This document shows, in pieces, positions 25,131 through 40,277 of a stretch of DNA of 64,000 bases; positions within the stretch are counted from its first letter, which is position 1; each line of letters begins with the position of its first letter. This DNA is from Silurus meridionalis (taxonomy: Eukaryota; Chordata; Actinopteri; Siluriformes; Siluridae). The position numbers and the translations under genes were made by a program. Where the stretch lies: positions 13,087,212-13,151,211 of the forward strand of contig NC_060911.1 of NCBI RefSeq assembly GCF_014805685.1, given 5' to 3'. The notes under the pieces were generated by a model. That model saw nothing but the letters and a program-made list of their open reading frames with translations. It searched no databases and was not told where the DNA came from.

Positions 25131-25489
25131 CAGAAGACTACATTGACTGGCCAAAAGGATGATTGGTGCTCCCCTGCCCACTCTACAGAAACTGTACATA
25201 TCTAGAGTGAGAAAAAAAGGGCTAAATAAATCACCCTGGATCCCTCACATCCAAGCCATATGCTTTTTGAACTTTTGCTGTCTGGTTACGGCTACAACGC
25301 ACCAAGCACCAAGACAGTCAGGCCAAAATAAAAGTTAAACAAACAAACAAGAAAAGTTTCTTCCTCCAGGCAATCTATTGCATGAACACTTAAATTTGTG
25401 TAAGTGCAAACATACCTGGCAATAAAGCTCTTTCTGATTCATTACTTGATTATTTCATGTCTCATTACTCAAGCCTTCTCTGGCCTGTG

Positions 25490-26570
25490 TTTTCTCCCCT
25501 GCAGGCAGTGAAAAATGTGCAGACACTGTTGTAAAGGTACAACAAGTAGAAGGTTATAAGGCTGAATAATCAAGTAGACTTAATTTATCTGCACATATGT
25601 GTGAAATTGTAGGCCAGATGTACAGTATGTAAGGTATATATAGTTACACAATACAAGATATAGATACACATACATATAAATGAAATATGCAACTTCTTGT
25701 AGAGTTCAGACTGGATTGTTGCAAGGCACCATTCTAGGGAAGGCTACAAAAAATTGTTGCTGCACTGAAGATTTCCAAGAGCACATTTGCCTCAAATAAA
25801 AGTAGTGTGGCACAACCAGGATTTTTCCAAGAGCTGGTCGCTTGGCCAAACTGAGCAATCTGGGGAGAAGGGCCTTAGTAAGAGAAAGGACTAAGAACCT
25901 GATGGTCCTGTGTAAAAGAAATTTCCAGAAGGACAACTATCACTGCAGTCCTCGGCAGATCTATGGGATATATGGGAGAATGTTTCGACGGAAGCCTCTC
26001 CGCAGTGCAATACCAATGGAAGCCCTCTTAGAGTTTGCAAAAAAGCTCTCTAAAACTGTGGGAAGCAAGATTCTCTGTTCTAATGAAACCATTTACCAAG
26101 ATTGAACTGTTTGGCATCAGTTCTAAAAATTATGTCTGGAGGAAACCAGGCACAGCTCATCATCTGAGTAAATGAAGCAAAGTACAGAGATATCCTCAAT
26201 AAAAACCTGCTCCACAGCACTCAGGTCCTCAATCTGGGCTGAAGGTTTAACTTCCTACATGACAACAACCCTAAGTACACAGCCAAGACAACACAGGAGG
26301 TACTAAGGGACAACTCTAAGAATGAGCCCTGACTTTAACTTTATAAAAAAATCTCTGGAGAGGCTTAAGAGTGTGGGTCCACCAAAGGTCCCCATCCAAC
26401 CTGACTGGCCTTGAGAGGATTTGCCCTAAAGAACAGCAGAAATTCCCCAATCCAGGTGTGCAAACTTTGCTGTATCATATCCAAAAAGACTGTCATTGCT
26501 GCCATAGGTGCTTCAACTAAGTACTGAGCAAAGATTTTGAATACTTGAAACCTGCCAAAAGCTGATCTAC
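25490..26570 (+). mobile_element. Decayed Tc1 transposon
   Basis: Contains LAKLSNLGRRALVRERTKN, a signature of salmonid-type Tc1 transposases, and GMYGR-like RKPLRSA words. Further on is an IELFGISSKNYVWRKPGTAH stretch from the DDE catalytic region, with ETIYQD just upstream. Stops and frame changes break the gene. Termini not fixed. Confidence 0.8.
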
Positions 26571-26689
26571 ATCTGAATTCATTCAGTCACAATGTAAAAA
26601 GACGAATGGATGACGTCACAGAAAGCACATTTCCCATCCCCCATTTATCAACAGCTACTTACACCTATCTTGCATCTAAACAGGTGTGT

Positions 26690-26830
26690 GTTAAAGTTAT
26701 TACTCAATGGTCCACCTGTGTCATCTTGGTGCTGCTGGGAGTTAAAACTCGTAAGCTTCCGTTTCGAAGCCCAATGTCTTAACCATGGAGCTCCCACTTC
26801 CACTTCCACTCACAGACCATTGTGGTAAGC
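26690..26830 (-). repeat. SINE-like fragment
   Basis: Reverse complement carries 'agctccatggttaagacatt', an A-box-like word, and a GGTTCGAAAC-type B box variant ('cttcgaaacggaagc'). Degraded. Confidence 0.45.
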
Positions 26831-26939
26831 CAGTGTAATGCCATTTCACTGTAAAATCAGTGAGTATGTCAAGTTTTACTTCACAAGTTCCTGTCGATAT
26901 CTGTTGAACATGCTAACTCATTATATATCTGAACCAACA

Positions 26940-27180
26940 TGGCTACCATTCTATACATGCAGTTCCATCTGGACTTCACCATACACATAGAGAGCAAACA
27001 GTTGTCTATCAATGGAATGACCTGCCCAGTCACCCCACCTGAATCCTAGTTTTCCTAGAAGCTCTGAGATGAACTGGATAGTAAAGAACAAAAGGACATG
27101 CCTGTGTCTCTCAAACACCATGAAGGATTCCACACTTTTCACAGTATTGTTTAAAACTTTCTGAAGGCATCTGTAGTGTG
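26940..27180 (+). mobile_element. Probable Tc1-like 3' fragment
   Basis: 'tggaatgacctgcccagtca', then 'cacctgaatcctag' and 'gatgaactggatagtaaaga' resemble the WP(S/Q)SPDLNPIE--W-ELD region near the end of Tc1 transposases, with several stops. Termini not seen. Confidence 0.5.
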
Positions 27181-27611
27181 ATTCTAACTGCTAACCTTAA
27201 AAAAGATTGGAAAGGTTTTCTTTTTCTCTAAATTGATTTCTAATCCGATTCTATGGGCAGTTAAAATCATAAAACATAAAAGTATATAAGTACAAACTTT
27301 ATACGTGAAAGTTTGAGATATATCGAATCATTCACAATGTTTTTAATTATAATTTATTGTTCTGTGGTTGTTTCAAGATTATTTTTGTAAATTAACTCTA
27401 CACATGCTTTTTTTTTATTTTAAAATAAAGAGATTTAAACTCTTTAGCTTTAAGTCATTATTTATAAATTAACCAAGGAATGCATTTTTTCCACTAGTGA
27501 GATGGAAATAAATTGATTTTATTTATAAAAGAAAATATGCACAGGAATAAAATAACACCTGCATAGACATTACTATAACTGTCTTTAATGAATGTATTTA
27601 TTTTATTGGAT

Positions 27612-28166
27612 GCTACGACGGCGTTTTCGTGCCACATAAAAAAGTTTTACGAGATTAAAGTCGTGGCAAAATATTTAAAATTATAAGAATAAAGTCTAAA
27701 TATTTTGAGAATAAAGATGAAATTCTTTAAGGATAAAGTCAGAATTATGAGAATAAAGTCGTAGCAAAACAAGATTGAAAAATCACAGAATTGTGAGAAA
27801 CGTTTAGCAAGAAACGTTAGGTTTGTAAGTTTTAGGTTTCTAACTTTAGGTTAGGATTTAACAATAAAGAAATTTTTTGTGTTTTGGTTCATCTGCATGG
27901 ACATGGCAACGATTATGTAGAAAACTTAATTTATACAGAAGAAAAAAAATCAGGAAATTGCCTCTTTTGTGCAGTCTGAAGGATATCGACAGTTACATCT
28001 GCATACTATTCAAAGTTTTCGCATTGTTTCTCAAGAGACTGAAGATGACGATCTAAAAAAAAGGTGTCTGAAGGAGTTGACTTTATTCTTGTATTGCTAC
28101 GACTTTAATCTTGTAACGTTCTATTAAATTCTTTTTTTTAACGTGCCACTAAAACGCAGTCGTAGG
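27612..28166. mobile_element. MITE-like element with inverted termini
   Basis: Left end CTACGACGGCGTTTTCGTGC (27613-) and right end GTGCCACTAAAACGCAGTCGTAG are inverted with few differences. Subterminal AATAAAGTCGTAGC-type words face GCTACGACTTTAAT words at the right. No transposase; superfamily not determined. Confidence 0.7.
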
Positions 28167-28801
28167 AAATGGCTTATAATACAACAACAATAATAACAAT
28201 AATAATAATAATGATATCACAGTGAATTCTTGTGAACGTTTTCTCCACACATTATTTAAATGTAGAATTCTCAGTCATGTATTTCAAATTAATATTCATG
28301 AAGTCCGATATCTGCCCTCCATGTTTTCCATGTTTAAATCCTTGTTTGTGGTAATCAAGCATACACGACAGATAGTTAGGGTCAGGCTGAAGAAGATTCA
28401 GGTGTATTTGTTTGATCCACAATAGTCCACAGGGTCCACAAAAAATCAGGTTGTACCGTAACACCACAAGGAGCAATGTGTGGCAGAATGTGTTATGCTG
28501 CCTTTAATTTGATTAGATTTATCTTCCAAAAGTGTGATTTCTGTCTGTCACAGGACACTTTGAACAAATCAAGAATGCTAAGATACCAGGTGTCATGTAA
28601 CTACTACTGCAAATAAGCTAGAACTGAGTTATTTCAATGTCCTGAGTCCAATAGTATCTTATTTAATAAGAAAATTTCAAAAGCATTATCAAAAGCAACA
28701 CATTAAATAAATGACCAAAAGCTTTCACACTGAGGATTAGCTTGTTCAGGTTCCAGGTAACACTAATGCTAATAAAATATCTAAGAATACAATCTTTAGC
28801 A

Positions 28802-29164
28802 TCACGGCATCGTGGTTAAGGTCTTAAGCTCCTCCAGACAGCTAGGCCCTGCCCCCTTTCCCCCTCCCTCATCACAACTCTTGTTTCTAGCCACGCCTCC
28901 ACTTTGGGACGTTTTGATCGACATCTTCGTGAGGCCCGAGCTGGTCGTCGAACGCCGCCCGGAGGTGGACGAGTGGTCCGAGTAGGTTCCTTCAAACAGC
29001 CTGGCCATGAAGCCAAGGCCGGCGCGGCAGATGTGTGAGCTGCCAGCGAACACGTAAAGCAAAGGGTTCACGCTGCTGCTCAAGAACGCAAACGGCGTCA
29101 CGATGGGACGAACAGAAAGTGCCGTGCGGTAAAGTTCGGAGCGGCCCTGCAGCAGACCAATCAC
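28802..29164 (-). CDS. ltb4r: BLT-like receptor 1, terminal coding exon (TM7 and tail)
   Basis: Acceptor TTTTATCCAG. The exon opens with GTG (Val), phase 0, reading VIGLLQGRSELYRT, then TM7 with NPLLY and a 60-residue Ser/Thr-rich cytoplasmic tail ending LKTLTTMP and TGA. The tail offers many sites of the GRK-substrate type; that role is inference. Confidence 0.92.
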   Translation of the reverse strand: MIGLLQGRSELYRTALSVRPIVTPFAFLSSSVNPLLYVFAGSSHICRAGLGFMARLFEGTYSDHSSTSGRRSTTSSGLTKMSIKTSQSGGVARNKSCDEGGGKGAGPSCLEELKTLTTMP

Positions 29165-32100
29165 CTGGATAAAAGAAAAGAGGTTTGAGATAAAAAAAAA
29201 ATGTTACACTTTTGTTTTGCAAAAATAAGAAAATATACCTCATGAAAGAGGAACGAGATTAACAACTAAGAACAACACGCTATTTTTTCACTCATGACCA
29301 CAATTTAACTTGGAAATCCAACAAGTTTTTCACAGAACAATGGATGGTGTTGGGTTTTAGACTGCGCCCTCATTAATCCAGTTACGTTATAGATTTTTTC
29401 ACTGTTTTTCTAAATTTTTCCACTGAAAATTCCAAATTGTAGTGTTGACTCACTACAAAAACATACATTCATGTGACTGCCATTTAACAACAAGGCAAAA
29501 AAATAGACAATGTTGCAGTTGTTGTTGAGTTTGATAGCATTATTATAGATATGGACAAATGCATTGGGATACCTGGCTTCCAAATGTGGATCTTCTTTAA
29601 ACTTTTGAAACAGAATTAGAGGCACACAACCCCTTCACTTTTCCCTTTACTTGAACTAGGAGAACTATTGAACTAGGAGAACTTGAACTATGCTTTACAT
29701 CCCATGTAAAGCATATCTTCATGAAGGTGAAAGAGTTTTGGGCTCTTTCACCTTCATGAAGATATGCTTTACATTGGATGGAGTGGTAGTTCTCCTTCTG
29801 TAGAGCTCCAACCCTATTGAGCAAGGATGAATGTGAATTTGGGATGGATTGGAACATCACTGCAGACCTCCTCACCTCCATCAGTTCTTGACTTTACTAA
29901 CACCCTTGTGGCTAATGAATCTCACATAAATCTCACATTAAATCTAGTGGAATATCTTTCCAGATAAGTGGAGGTTATTTTAAAAGCAAATGGGAACTGA
30001 GTGTGTAATGGGATGTTTACACACCAATCTTACACTCAGATGTTCACAAACTTTTGTCCATATAGTGTAAATGTCACTTTCTACCACATTCAGATCACAT
30101 TTTTTGTCAACGAGACAAAAAATAATTGAAGCCTGATGGAAGGGATGTCATCAGGCTGATGGAAGGGAAGTCAAAGTGTCTTACACAAAAATGTGAGGTA
30201 AGTGTTTTTAGACGTTTCAGCATGGACCAGTGTAGAAAGCTTTTAAAAATGCCAGTATAGACAGTTTTTATATGAATATGCTGTTTTCAGATCAATCCTG
30301 GTTAACGTGGCTGTAGCCTTTAGACAGAACGGATGTTACAGAGATGTTTTGAGATTATTTTTGTAAATTGACCCTTTTTGAATTAAGGAAACTTCAACTC
30401 TTAAGCCTTAGGCCATAGAAGTCAGAAGGCACTTAAGTGAACTGATGATTTGCTCTCAGTCTGAACAAAAGCAATGAAAGCCAACTATCCGAACCATATA
30501 AAATTGCATAGCATCATATTTTCTTCATCGAATCGTGTTGAACAGAATCGAAATCAGATCACACTGCATCGTAAGGATGATTTGTCTCTTTTTTTGGATC
30601 TTCACCAATACTCAGTACCTGTAAGATGTTGATGACATGGTAGGGCAGCCAGAAGATAGCGAAGGCCGTGATGATGAGGAGGATGAGGAAGCTTCCCTTT
30701 ATACGTCCGCGAAACATGGCGCTGCGCAGACGGCAGATGACGGAGCTGTAGCACAACACGATGAAGGTGAACGGGATCAGGAAGCCCAGCAGCGTCTCTG
30801 TCAAGTACTGAAAGAGCTCATGGTTCACGTTGTTCCAGTGGTAGGGAACACAGAGATAAATGGAACTGTTCTTCTGCAGGTAGGGCTGCAGGTTGCTATT
30901 GAAATGAAGAGAATGTAAAAAAAGAGTAATAGTTTAAGCATAATTTGACTTCAACAGAAGTTTGATGTGATCATGGGCTTGACCATCGATGCATCAGAAC
31001 TGAATGACACCCCGGGGATGTGTAGGAACATGATTATAACCCAAACAGAGATGTGTTGTCATACAACCAGACATGACAGTCAATGACATGCGTGTGTGTC
31101 ATCAGCAGTGTGGATACGTTACTCCAACAAAAGTAGATGTATTACTGCATTTGCATTGAACAGTTTGCATAAGTGTCCATCAGCGAACAATTGATAACCT
31201 CAACAGTAAACTATAATGAATAGACATTTTGTAATGAGGACACGTCCAGTCTGGTTTCACTCTAAGGGAATTTTGTCCTCAACAACGTCATCAGTGAGTG
31301 AATCATTGATCAGTCTTGTTCATTCAGCTTATTATTTTTATTTATTCATTTATTTTTTTAAATTTGGCAATGTGAAAACCACTTGAGCAATATGTTTTAT
31401 TACTTCTTCTTCTTTTTCTTTCGGTTTCTTCTATTAGGGGTCACCACAGCTGATCCTCCGTCTCCATACCCCACCTGTCCTCTAAATCTGCCTCTTTCAA
31501 CCCAACTACCTGCATGTCTTCCCTCACCACATCCATAAACCTCCTCATTGGTCTTCCTCTTTTCCTCCTTCCTGGTGACTCCATCCTCAGCATTCTCCTA
31601 CTGATATACCCCATGTCCCTCCTCTACACATGTCCAAACCATCTCAATCTCACCTCCATCACCTTGTCTTCAAAAACGTCCTACATGCTCTGTCCCTCTA
31701 ATAAACTCATTTCTAATCCTGTCCATCATCGTCACTCCCAACGAAAACCTCAACATCTTCAGCTCTGCTACCTCGAGCTCCACCTCCTGTCTTTTACTCA
31801 ACGCCACTGTCTCTAATCCATACAACATCTGAGGTCTCACCACAGTCCTATAAACTTTCCCTTTCACTCTCACAGATACTCTTCTATCACAAATCACTTC
31901 TGCTATCACGCTTCTCCACCCACTCCACCCTGCACTCTTTTCTTTACTTCTCTAACACACTCTCCATTACTTTACACTGTTAACCCCAGGTACCTCCTCC
32001 ACCTTCTCCACCTCTTCCCCCTGCAACCGCAGCAATATGTTTTTTTTACAGTATGTAATAAAAAGTAAATCATAAATAACTTTTATTACTTAAAAACAAA

Positions 32101-33625
32101 CAGTAATCCCTGTATTTTACTTTTGTCATGACATTTGATTACTGTTATTTGCCACCCAGAGCCGTATCAGTCACCCATCATATTGGTAAACCATCAATTT
32201 CACCAGACCATCCGTTTTTTTCACAATGCTCAGAGGTTAAGGCTCTGGTTTCCTGATCTGAAGGTTGGGGGTTCAAGCCTCTGGTATCAAGTCTGACCCT
32301 GCACTCTGACCCCGGCTTCCTAACATCTCTGGGATATATCCAGAAAAATCTTTTACAGCAGAACATGGAGGTGGTAGCTCGGTGGTAAAGCATTAGACTT
32401 TGGAACTGATGGTCATGCGTTCAAACCAAGCTACCACTGCTGGGCCCTTAAGGCCCCTCAACTGCTCTGGATACGGGCGTTGGCCAAATGCGATAAATAT
32501 TAATGTAGAATCAGGAAGAATATTAAAGCTATTAAAGGTTGACGAACACTCGCAAATCTCTGCTCCTCGTTTTTGATTAAAAAAAGATTTAAGAATTGTC
32601 ATTTGCAAATAGGAAACTCCTAACCAGCTAATCAAAGGCTAGCGTGCAATATTTTACATTCAAACATGTATATCCAAGCCACAATATTGCTGTATAAACA
32701 GACAAATTTGTCCAAATAAGTTGCCTTTACAACCGTGATTAAACATGATTAAGTCAATATTCTTTCATAGATCATCACTGTACTGTATATGGTTCATTAT
32801 GAGTACAAAAACCAAACATTCTCATTCTTCACAGCTTAGCACGAATTATCAAAAAGTTTCAAACATTTTTTGGTGGTTGTGGTATTCGTTTGCGTACAAA
32901 TTGTGATTGCTTCAAAGCTGTTGAGACATCACAGTGTCATCTTGAGAAACAGATGTGAAAGGCGGTGTTGCAATCAGTGACGCAAAAACTAGTTAGAGGT
33001 TAGAACACCAGTCTCAATCCGGAAGTTCAGATTCATTCATTCAAAAGAGCTAAAAAATCCTGTATTGTCTTTATATTATAATATTATATCCTTTACACAC
33101 ATAAACAGATACGAACCTGCGATAGAAGGGCATGGGCAATGCCAAGAAGAATGCCAGGATCCAGATCCCCAACATGATGATGTACAGCGTCCTCTTTTTC
33201 CTTAGCCTCTGAGACAAGAAAGGCCTGATTACGGCCAGCCAGCGGTCCAGACTCATCAGGCAGATCAGATAAATAGACATGTACATGTTGACGCAGCAGA
33301 GATAGTGAATAGTCTTGCACATCCCGGCACCAAACTCCCAACCCTTGCCTCCAGCCAGCAGACGGAGGAAAAACGGGGCGCTCAGGAGGACCAGAGCATC
33401 AGCCACAGCCAGATTCAGGACTAGGAGGCATGTGACAGAGCGCCGACGAACACGACAGAGCACCGTCCACACCACAAAGAGGTTCCCAGGAAAGCCAAAG
33501 AGGAACGCAAGGACCAGGATAGCGATCACAATCTTTTGGCCGGTCAAGGAGGCAGAAGAGGGAGCCGGTGTGGAGGAGGTTGAGTTGGAGATTAAAGAAA
33601 GCGGGCTGATGCTTAGAGTGGCCAT
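28802..33625 (-). CDS. ltb4r: Leukotriene B4 receptor-like GPCR (BLT family), copy 1, complete
   Basis: Class A seven-transmembrane receptor for a lipid chemoattractant, expected to couple to Gi on leukocytes. Coding exons on the minus strand: 33625-33117, 30895-30619 and 29164-28802. They join in phases 2 and 0 to give 382 aa plus stop; human BLT1 and BLT2 are of similar size. N-terminal NST sequon at residue 14. TM1 GFPGN (N48), TM2 NLAVAD (D76), C103 and C185 for the extracellular disulfide, DRW at 127-129, TM6 FAIFWLPYHVINIL, TM7 SSSVNPLLY (NPxxY). The tail GLGFMARLFEGT closely matches BLT helix 8. The start ATG has an upstream acceptor at 33702-33703, implying a noncoding first exon. Family assignment is strong; BLT1 versus BLT2 orthology is unresolved. 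Confidence 0.9.
29545..30075 (+). mobile_element. Mariner/Tc1-type nonautonomous relic with internal palindrome, receptor 1 intron 2
   Basis: Left end TATAGATATGGACAAATGCA and right end TTTGTCCATATAGTGTAAA. Internal words 'gaggcacacaacccc', 'gagctccaaccctattgagc' and 'gacctcctcacctcc' are shared with the other copies. A perfect 32-bp inverted repeat sits at 29704-29774. Confidence 0.8.
29704..29774. repeat. Perfect inverted repeat, 32-bp arms, 7-bp loop
   Basis: Left arm 29704-29735 begins ATGTAAAGCATATCTTCATG and its exact reverse complement is 29743-29774. Spacer TTTTGGG. The right arm matches the expected element sequence in the opposite orientation, so it is a snap-back duplication. Confidence 0.97.
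30619..30895 (-). CDS. ltb4r: BLT-like receptor 1, coding exon 2 (ECL2 to TM6)
   Basis: Minus-strand acceptor TTTCAATAG, first base C completing Ser170. Reads NLQPYLQKNSSIYLCVPYHW, including the ECL2 Cys and a further NSS sequon, then TM5 and TM6 with FWLPYHVIN, ending ILQ at a GTACTGAG donor (plus 30611-30618). Length 277 nt. Confidence 0.92.
31385..32035 (-). mobile_element. RTE-like LINE 3' fragment, receptor 1 intron 1
   Basis: Minus-strand frame reads RVKGKVYRTVVRPQMLYGLE, then TVALSKRQEVELEVAELKML and RFSLGVTMMDRIRNEFIRGT, the C-terminal region of RTE-type reverse transcriptases. Continues with frame changes to a 3' end near 31400. Confidence 0.8.
32215..32515 (+). repeat. Two tandem tRNA-derived SINEs
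   Basis: Copy 1 (32222-32345): 'aggttaaggctctggtttcc', B-box-like GGTTCAAGCC, then 'gaccctgcactctgaccccg'. Copy 2 (32367-32515): GGTAGCTCGGTGGTAAAGC, GCGTTCAAACC, then 'ctgctgggcccttaaggccc'. Both keep recognisable A- and B-box words of RNA polymerase III promoters. Confidence 0.75.
33117..33625 (-). CDS. ltb4r: BLT-like receptor 1, coding exon 1 (N-terminus to TM4)
   Basis: Starts MATLSISPLSLISNSTSS. It covers TM1 to TM4 and ends PMPFYR plus two bases (AG), with donor GTTCGT (plus strand 33111-33116). Using this donor rather than the GTATCT three codons on gives Ser170 and keeps the frame with the next exon. An in-frame read-through past the donor carries no receptor homology. Confidence 0.9.
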
Positions 33626-34004
33626 TGAGAGTGGGAAGGATTCAAGATGTTTGAAATATGGAAAGCTGTTCAGTTGCAGCTTGCAGCTTGCTCACCGTGG
33701 GCTAAACATAAGGGGAAAAGAAAAACAAATTGCTTGAGATTGAGAAACTGCAAAAGTGACTCAGTACACACTAATTGCACGTGTTGCGTCGTTGTGAAAT
33801 ACATGCAGCAGTTTAGCACTTACACAATGATTTTGTATGAAATGGGCGTTTCAGAGATCAAGAAGGAGTTTTCATTTACACTCAGTTATTGATGTAGATC
33901 AGGTTAATCGTGGAATCATGGACTAGATCATACCGCAATCACAGGTCAGTTTAATACTAATTCTATTATCAGGCCTCCAGATGGCAACATTTATTTTATA
34001 TACA

Positions 34005-34225
34005 CCAATCAGGCATAATATTATCACATTCTTACATTATGAGCGGTGAAGTAAATAAACTGATGATGTCTTCATCGTAGAACCTGTTAGTGGGTGGGAT
34101 TTATTTTTTAGGCAGCAAGTGAACATTTTGTCCTTAAATTGACGAGTTCGAAGCAGGAAAATTGGGCAATATATATATTGCCCAATTTTCCTGCTTCAAC
34201 TCGTCAAATTTGAGGACAAAAGTTC
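34005..34225 (+). mobile_element. Truncated Tc1-like relic ending in a palindrome
   Basis: Left terminus CCAATCAGGCATAATATTAT matches the element at 5240. Sequence parallel to 5280-5400 continues to about 34170, then folds back: 34174-34225 is the reverse complement of 34121-34173 with few differences (core AGCAGGAAAATTGGGCAATA). Confidence 0.85.
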
Positions 34226-34301
34226 ATTATATATTAAAATAAATTTAAAAATGTATATTATTATTTAAATTATTAAAATAAATAAATAAAAATAAATGGA
34301 G

Positions 34302-34439
<138 letters not shown>

Positions 34440-34892
34440 ATTAAATTCAACTTTTTAATTGTTCAACAGTCAAAACTTCAAAGTGCATCAACACGTAATT
34501 CAATAATCTTTGCAATTACACATTCAGCCACTAGTCACTATCAGTGAAATACAATCATAATAGAAGCACATGGAAATTAAATATTTGTTAATCAGTCCTA
34601 CTTCTTCAAACTATTTTTAAATGCTGCCAAAAATGATCCCATGTTTTTTTTTTTTTTTATTTCTCCATCACAATGCACTCTCCCCAACATGCTCTCATAT
34701 GTATAGTTAGACTTTTAATATACTTTTATACTTTATTCAATTCTATTCATTTTTGTTACTTTATTTATTTATTTATTTAAGATCATATTTCTATTTTTGA
34801 TGGACAGTTGGACAGTCCTAAAGAGCATTTCACTACATGTCGTACACTGTATGAATGTGTGTGTGACAAATTATATTTTAATTAAGATTTAA

Positions 34893-34901
34893 ACACACAC
34901 A

Positions 34902-34946
<45 letters not shown>
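34893..34946. repeat. (CA)n microsatellite
   Basis: About 25 CA units in the proposed first intron of receptor 1. Confidence 0.97.
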
Positions 34947-34948
<2 letters not shown>

Positions 34949-35943
34949 CAAATTCAGGCTGATATTAAGTATATAAAATTCTTTGAGTTGTTTTTAATAC
35001 ATGGTTTATTTCCATCCGTTGTTCTGTAATCTAAAAATAAACGTTTTATCAATCGGTTATTCTTTTTCACAAAAACCAGTAAAGGATCGTGAAGAAAATC
35101 AACAGGATCAGAGACCTGCTGCTTTTATTCACTGATGATACTCCCCATCTTTTTTTTTTTTTTAACTCACTTTGATGCAAAACTATATTTCTGTACAGTC
35201 ACTAAACACTGATGTAAACTGGAGATTTCACATTTACACCTCGAAATATTTAAGAAGTCATCTAAAGGTCATCAAACCCAAACCTTCTCCTTTATATGCA
35301 ATAAAAGTCTGAACGAATTGAAATTCATTTCATTGTAGACAAAGTAAAGTTTTGAACACTTTTCTAACACACACGGTCATAAAACATACACGGTGTCCCA
35401 CTGTTTTTGTTTAAGACAGGAAGTGACACTTTTTTTTAAATAGAGTGATAAAAAGCATACTTGCAAATGCATGCAAAATGAATAGGAACGATGTTCTGGT
35501 GTAGAAGGTGCGGAAATGTTCAGACGATGCTGAGAAAGCTGATAGTAGTCCAATAAAGCAAAAATGATACATATTATAGATTAATATCCAAAAGATTTAG
35601 AAAACGAATTCTAACGTGAAATTTAAAAACATGTTTTATAAAAAAACATAAATTAGAGCTGTTTTTTTGTTTGTTTACATTTTTGTTTTTATAAATTTGG
35701 AGAAATTATTCAGAGAATGGGGAATTCTCATTAGAAGATTGAAAGCTACCAGTTCACGGACTTATCATGAAATGCGGGAGTTTAATTATTGGTCAAAAAG
35801 TGAACAGGAGTTAGATTTTAATCTAAATATTGATTTGAGGCGAACAATTTTAATAGAAATGAACCACTAAGACACAAAGACATCTTACCTCGAGGAGCAG
35901 GCAGCTTGAATGGAGAAATTGAACATCTGTTTGAGTAATAATC

Positions 35944-36088
35944 AGTGTGTGTGTGTGTGTGTGTGTGTGTCAGTGTTTTATAAAGCGTTTATCAAGTGTA
36001 TTATAGTTATGTACTTTTTTTGTCTTTCACAAGAAACAAAAAGAAGGTGTAATACAAACTGAGACACGCACAAGGAAGAGGAGAACAG
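35944..36088 (-). repeat. Inverted copy of the post-cassette flank
   Basis: 35969-36088 is the reverse complement of 40374-40497 and 41724-41848 (words TATAAAGCGTTTATCAAGTG, 'gacacgcacaaggaagagga'). The adjoining (GT)n at 35945-35968 mirrors the (CA)n next to the tandem copies, so the inverted block includes the microsatellite. Confidence 0.9.
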
Positions 36089-36125
36089 GAACTTATTTTT
36101 TTTAGGTGCCTTATGCAGTCATACC

Positions 36126-36160
<35 letters not shown>

Positions 36161-36190
36161 TGCCATGTCAATATCATTGCGTAATGTAGT

Positions 36191-36301
36191 AAACACTAGA
36201 TTGGGTTCTGGACCATCCAAAAGAAACCCAGACTAGAGTATTTTCTGAAAATACTCTAGTCTGAGTTTCTTTTGGATGGTCCAGAACCCAATCTAGTGTT
36301 T
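36191..36301. repeat. Near-perfect palindrome, 55-bp arms, 1-bp spacer
   Basis: Left arm 36191-36245, spacer T at 36246, right arm 36247-36301, with one mismatch in 55. The right arm continues as flank A of the tandem array (TGGATGGTCCAGAACCCAAT). The left arm points back towards the inverted flank copy. Confidence 0.97.
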
Positions 36302-36609
36302 TTGGGTTGCCAGAACTTCCATAAATCATCACTGTACTGTATATGGTTCATTATGAGAACAAAAACCAAAATGGTCTTTTTAGATCAAATAGTGTGAGAT
36401 CTCAGGAAACACAGACCACAGCACACATCTTCTCCTCGTTCTGATTATAGATAAAGTTCAGGAAATGTAACATTTAACCTGTAAGTCTGTACGGTTCAAA
36501 TCACATTCTCATTCTTCAGCTCACAAAATCTGTACACATTCATCTACACAAGTACACAAGTGTTTTATACCCTCACACAGGACCACACACAAAACTACAC
36601 AACTTATAA

Positions 36610-40265
<3,656 letters not shown>

Positions 40266-40277
40266 TTTGGCGTGCAG

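Larger units (their letters stand above)
23265..25442 (+). mobile_element. Rex/CR1-like LINE 3' fragment, split by a hAT insertion
   Basis: The first part (23265-23529) reads ...VESFRILGTTISQGLKWNSH, a frame change, then LYFLHQLRKFNLPQELLKQL, SAIMESFLCTSITIWFGSAT and KSDIRR. After the hAT insertion the same reading resumes at 25139 (TALA-like RMIGAPLPTL region) and runs to a LINE-type 3' end 'ggcaataaagctctttctga' at about 25421-25440. Jockey-superfamily LINE; clade name is tentative. Confidence 0.75.

Noticed and set aside
32222..32515. tRNA genes
   Set aside because: A- and B-box words are present, but the cloverleaf is degraded and a SINE body follows; these are SINE heads.
33315..33737. 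140-codon plus-strand frame over receptor 1 exon 1
   Set aside because: Antisense shadow of the receptor coding exon, Arg-rich as expected from GC-rich antisense; no motif.
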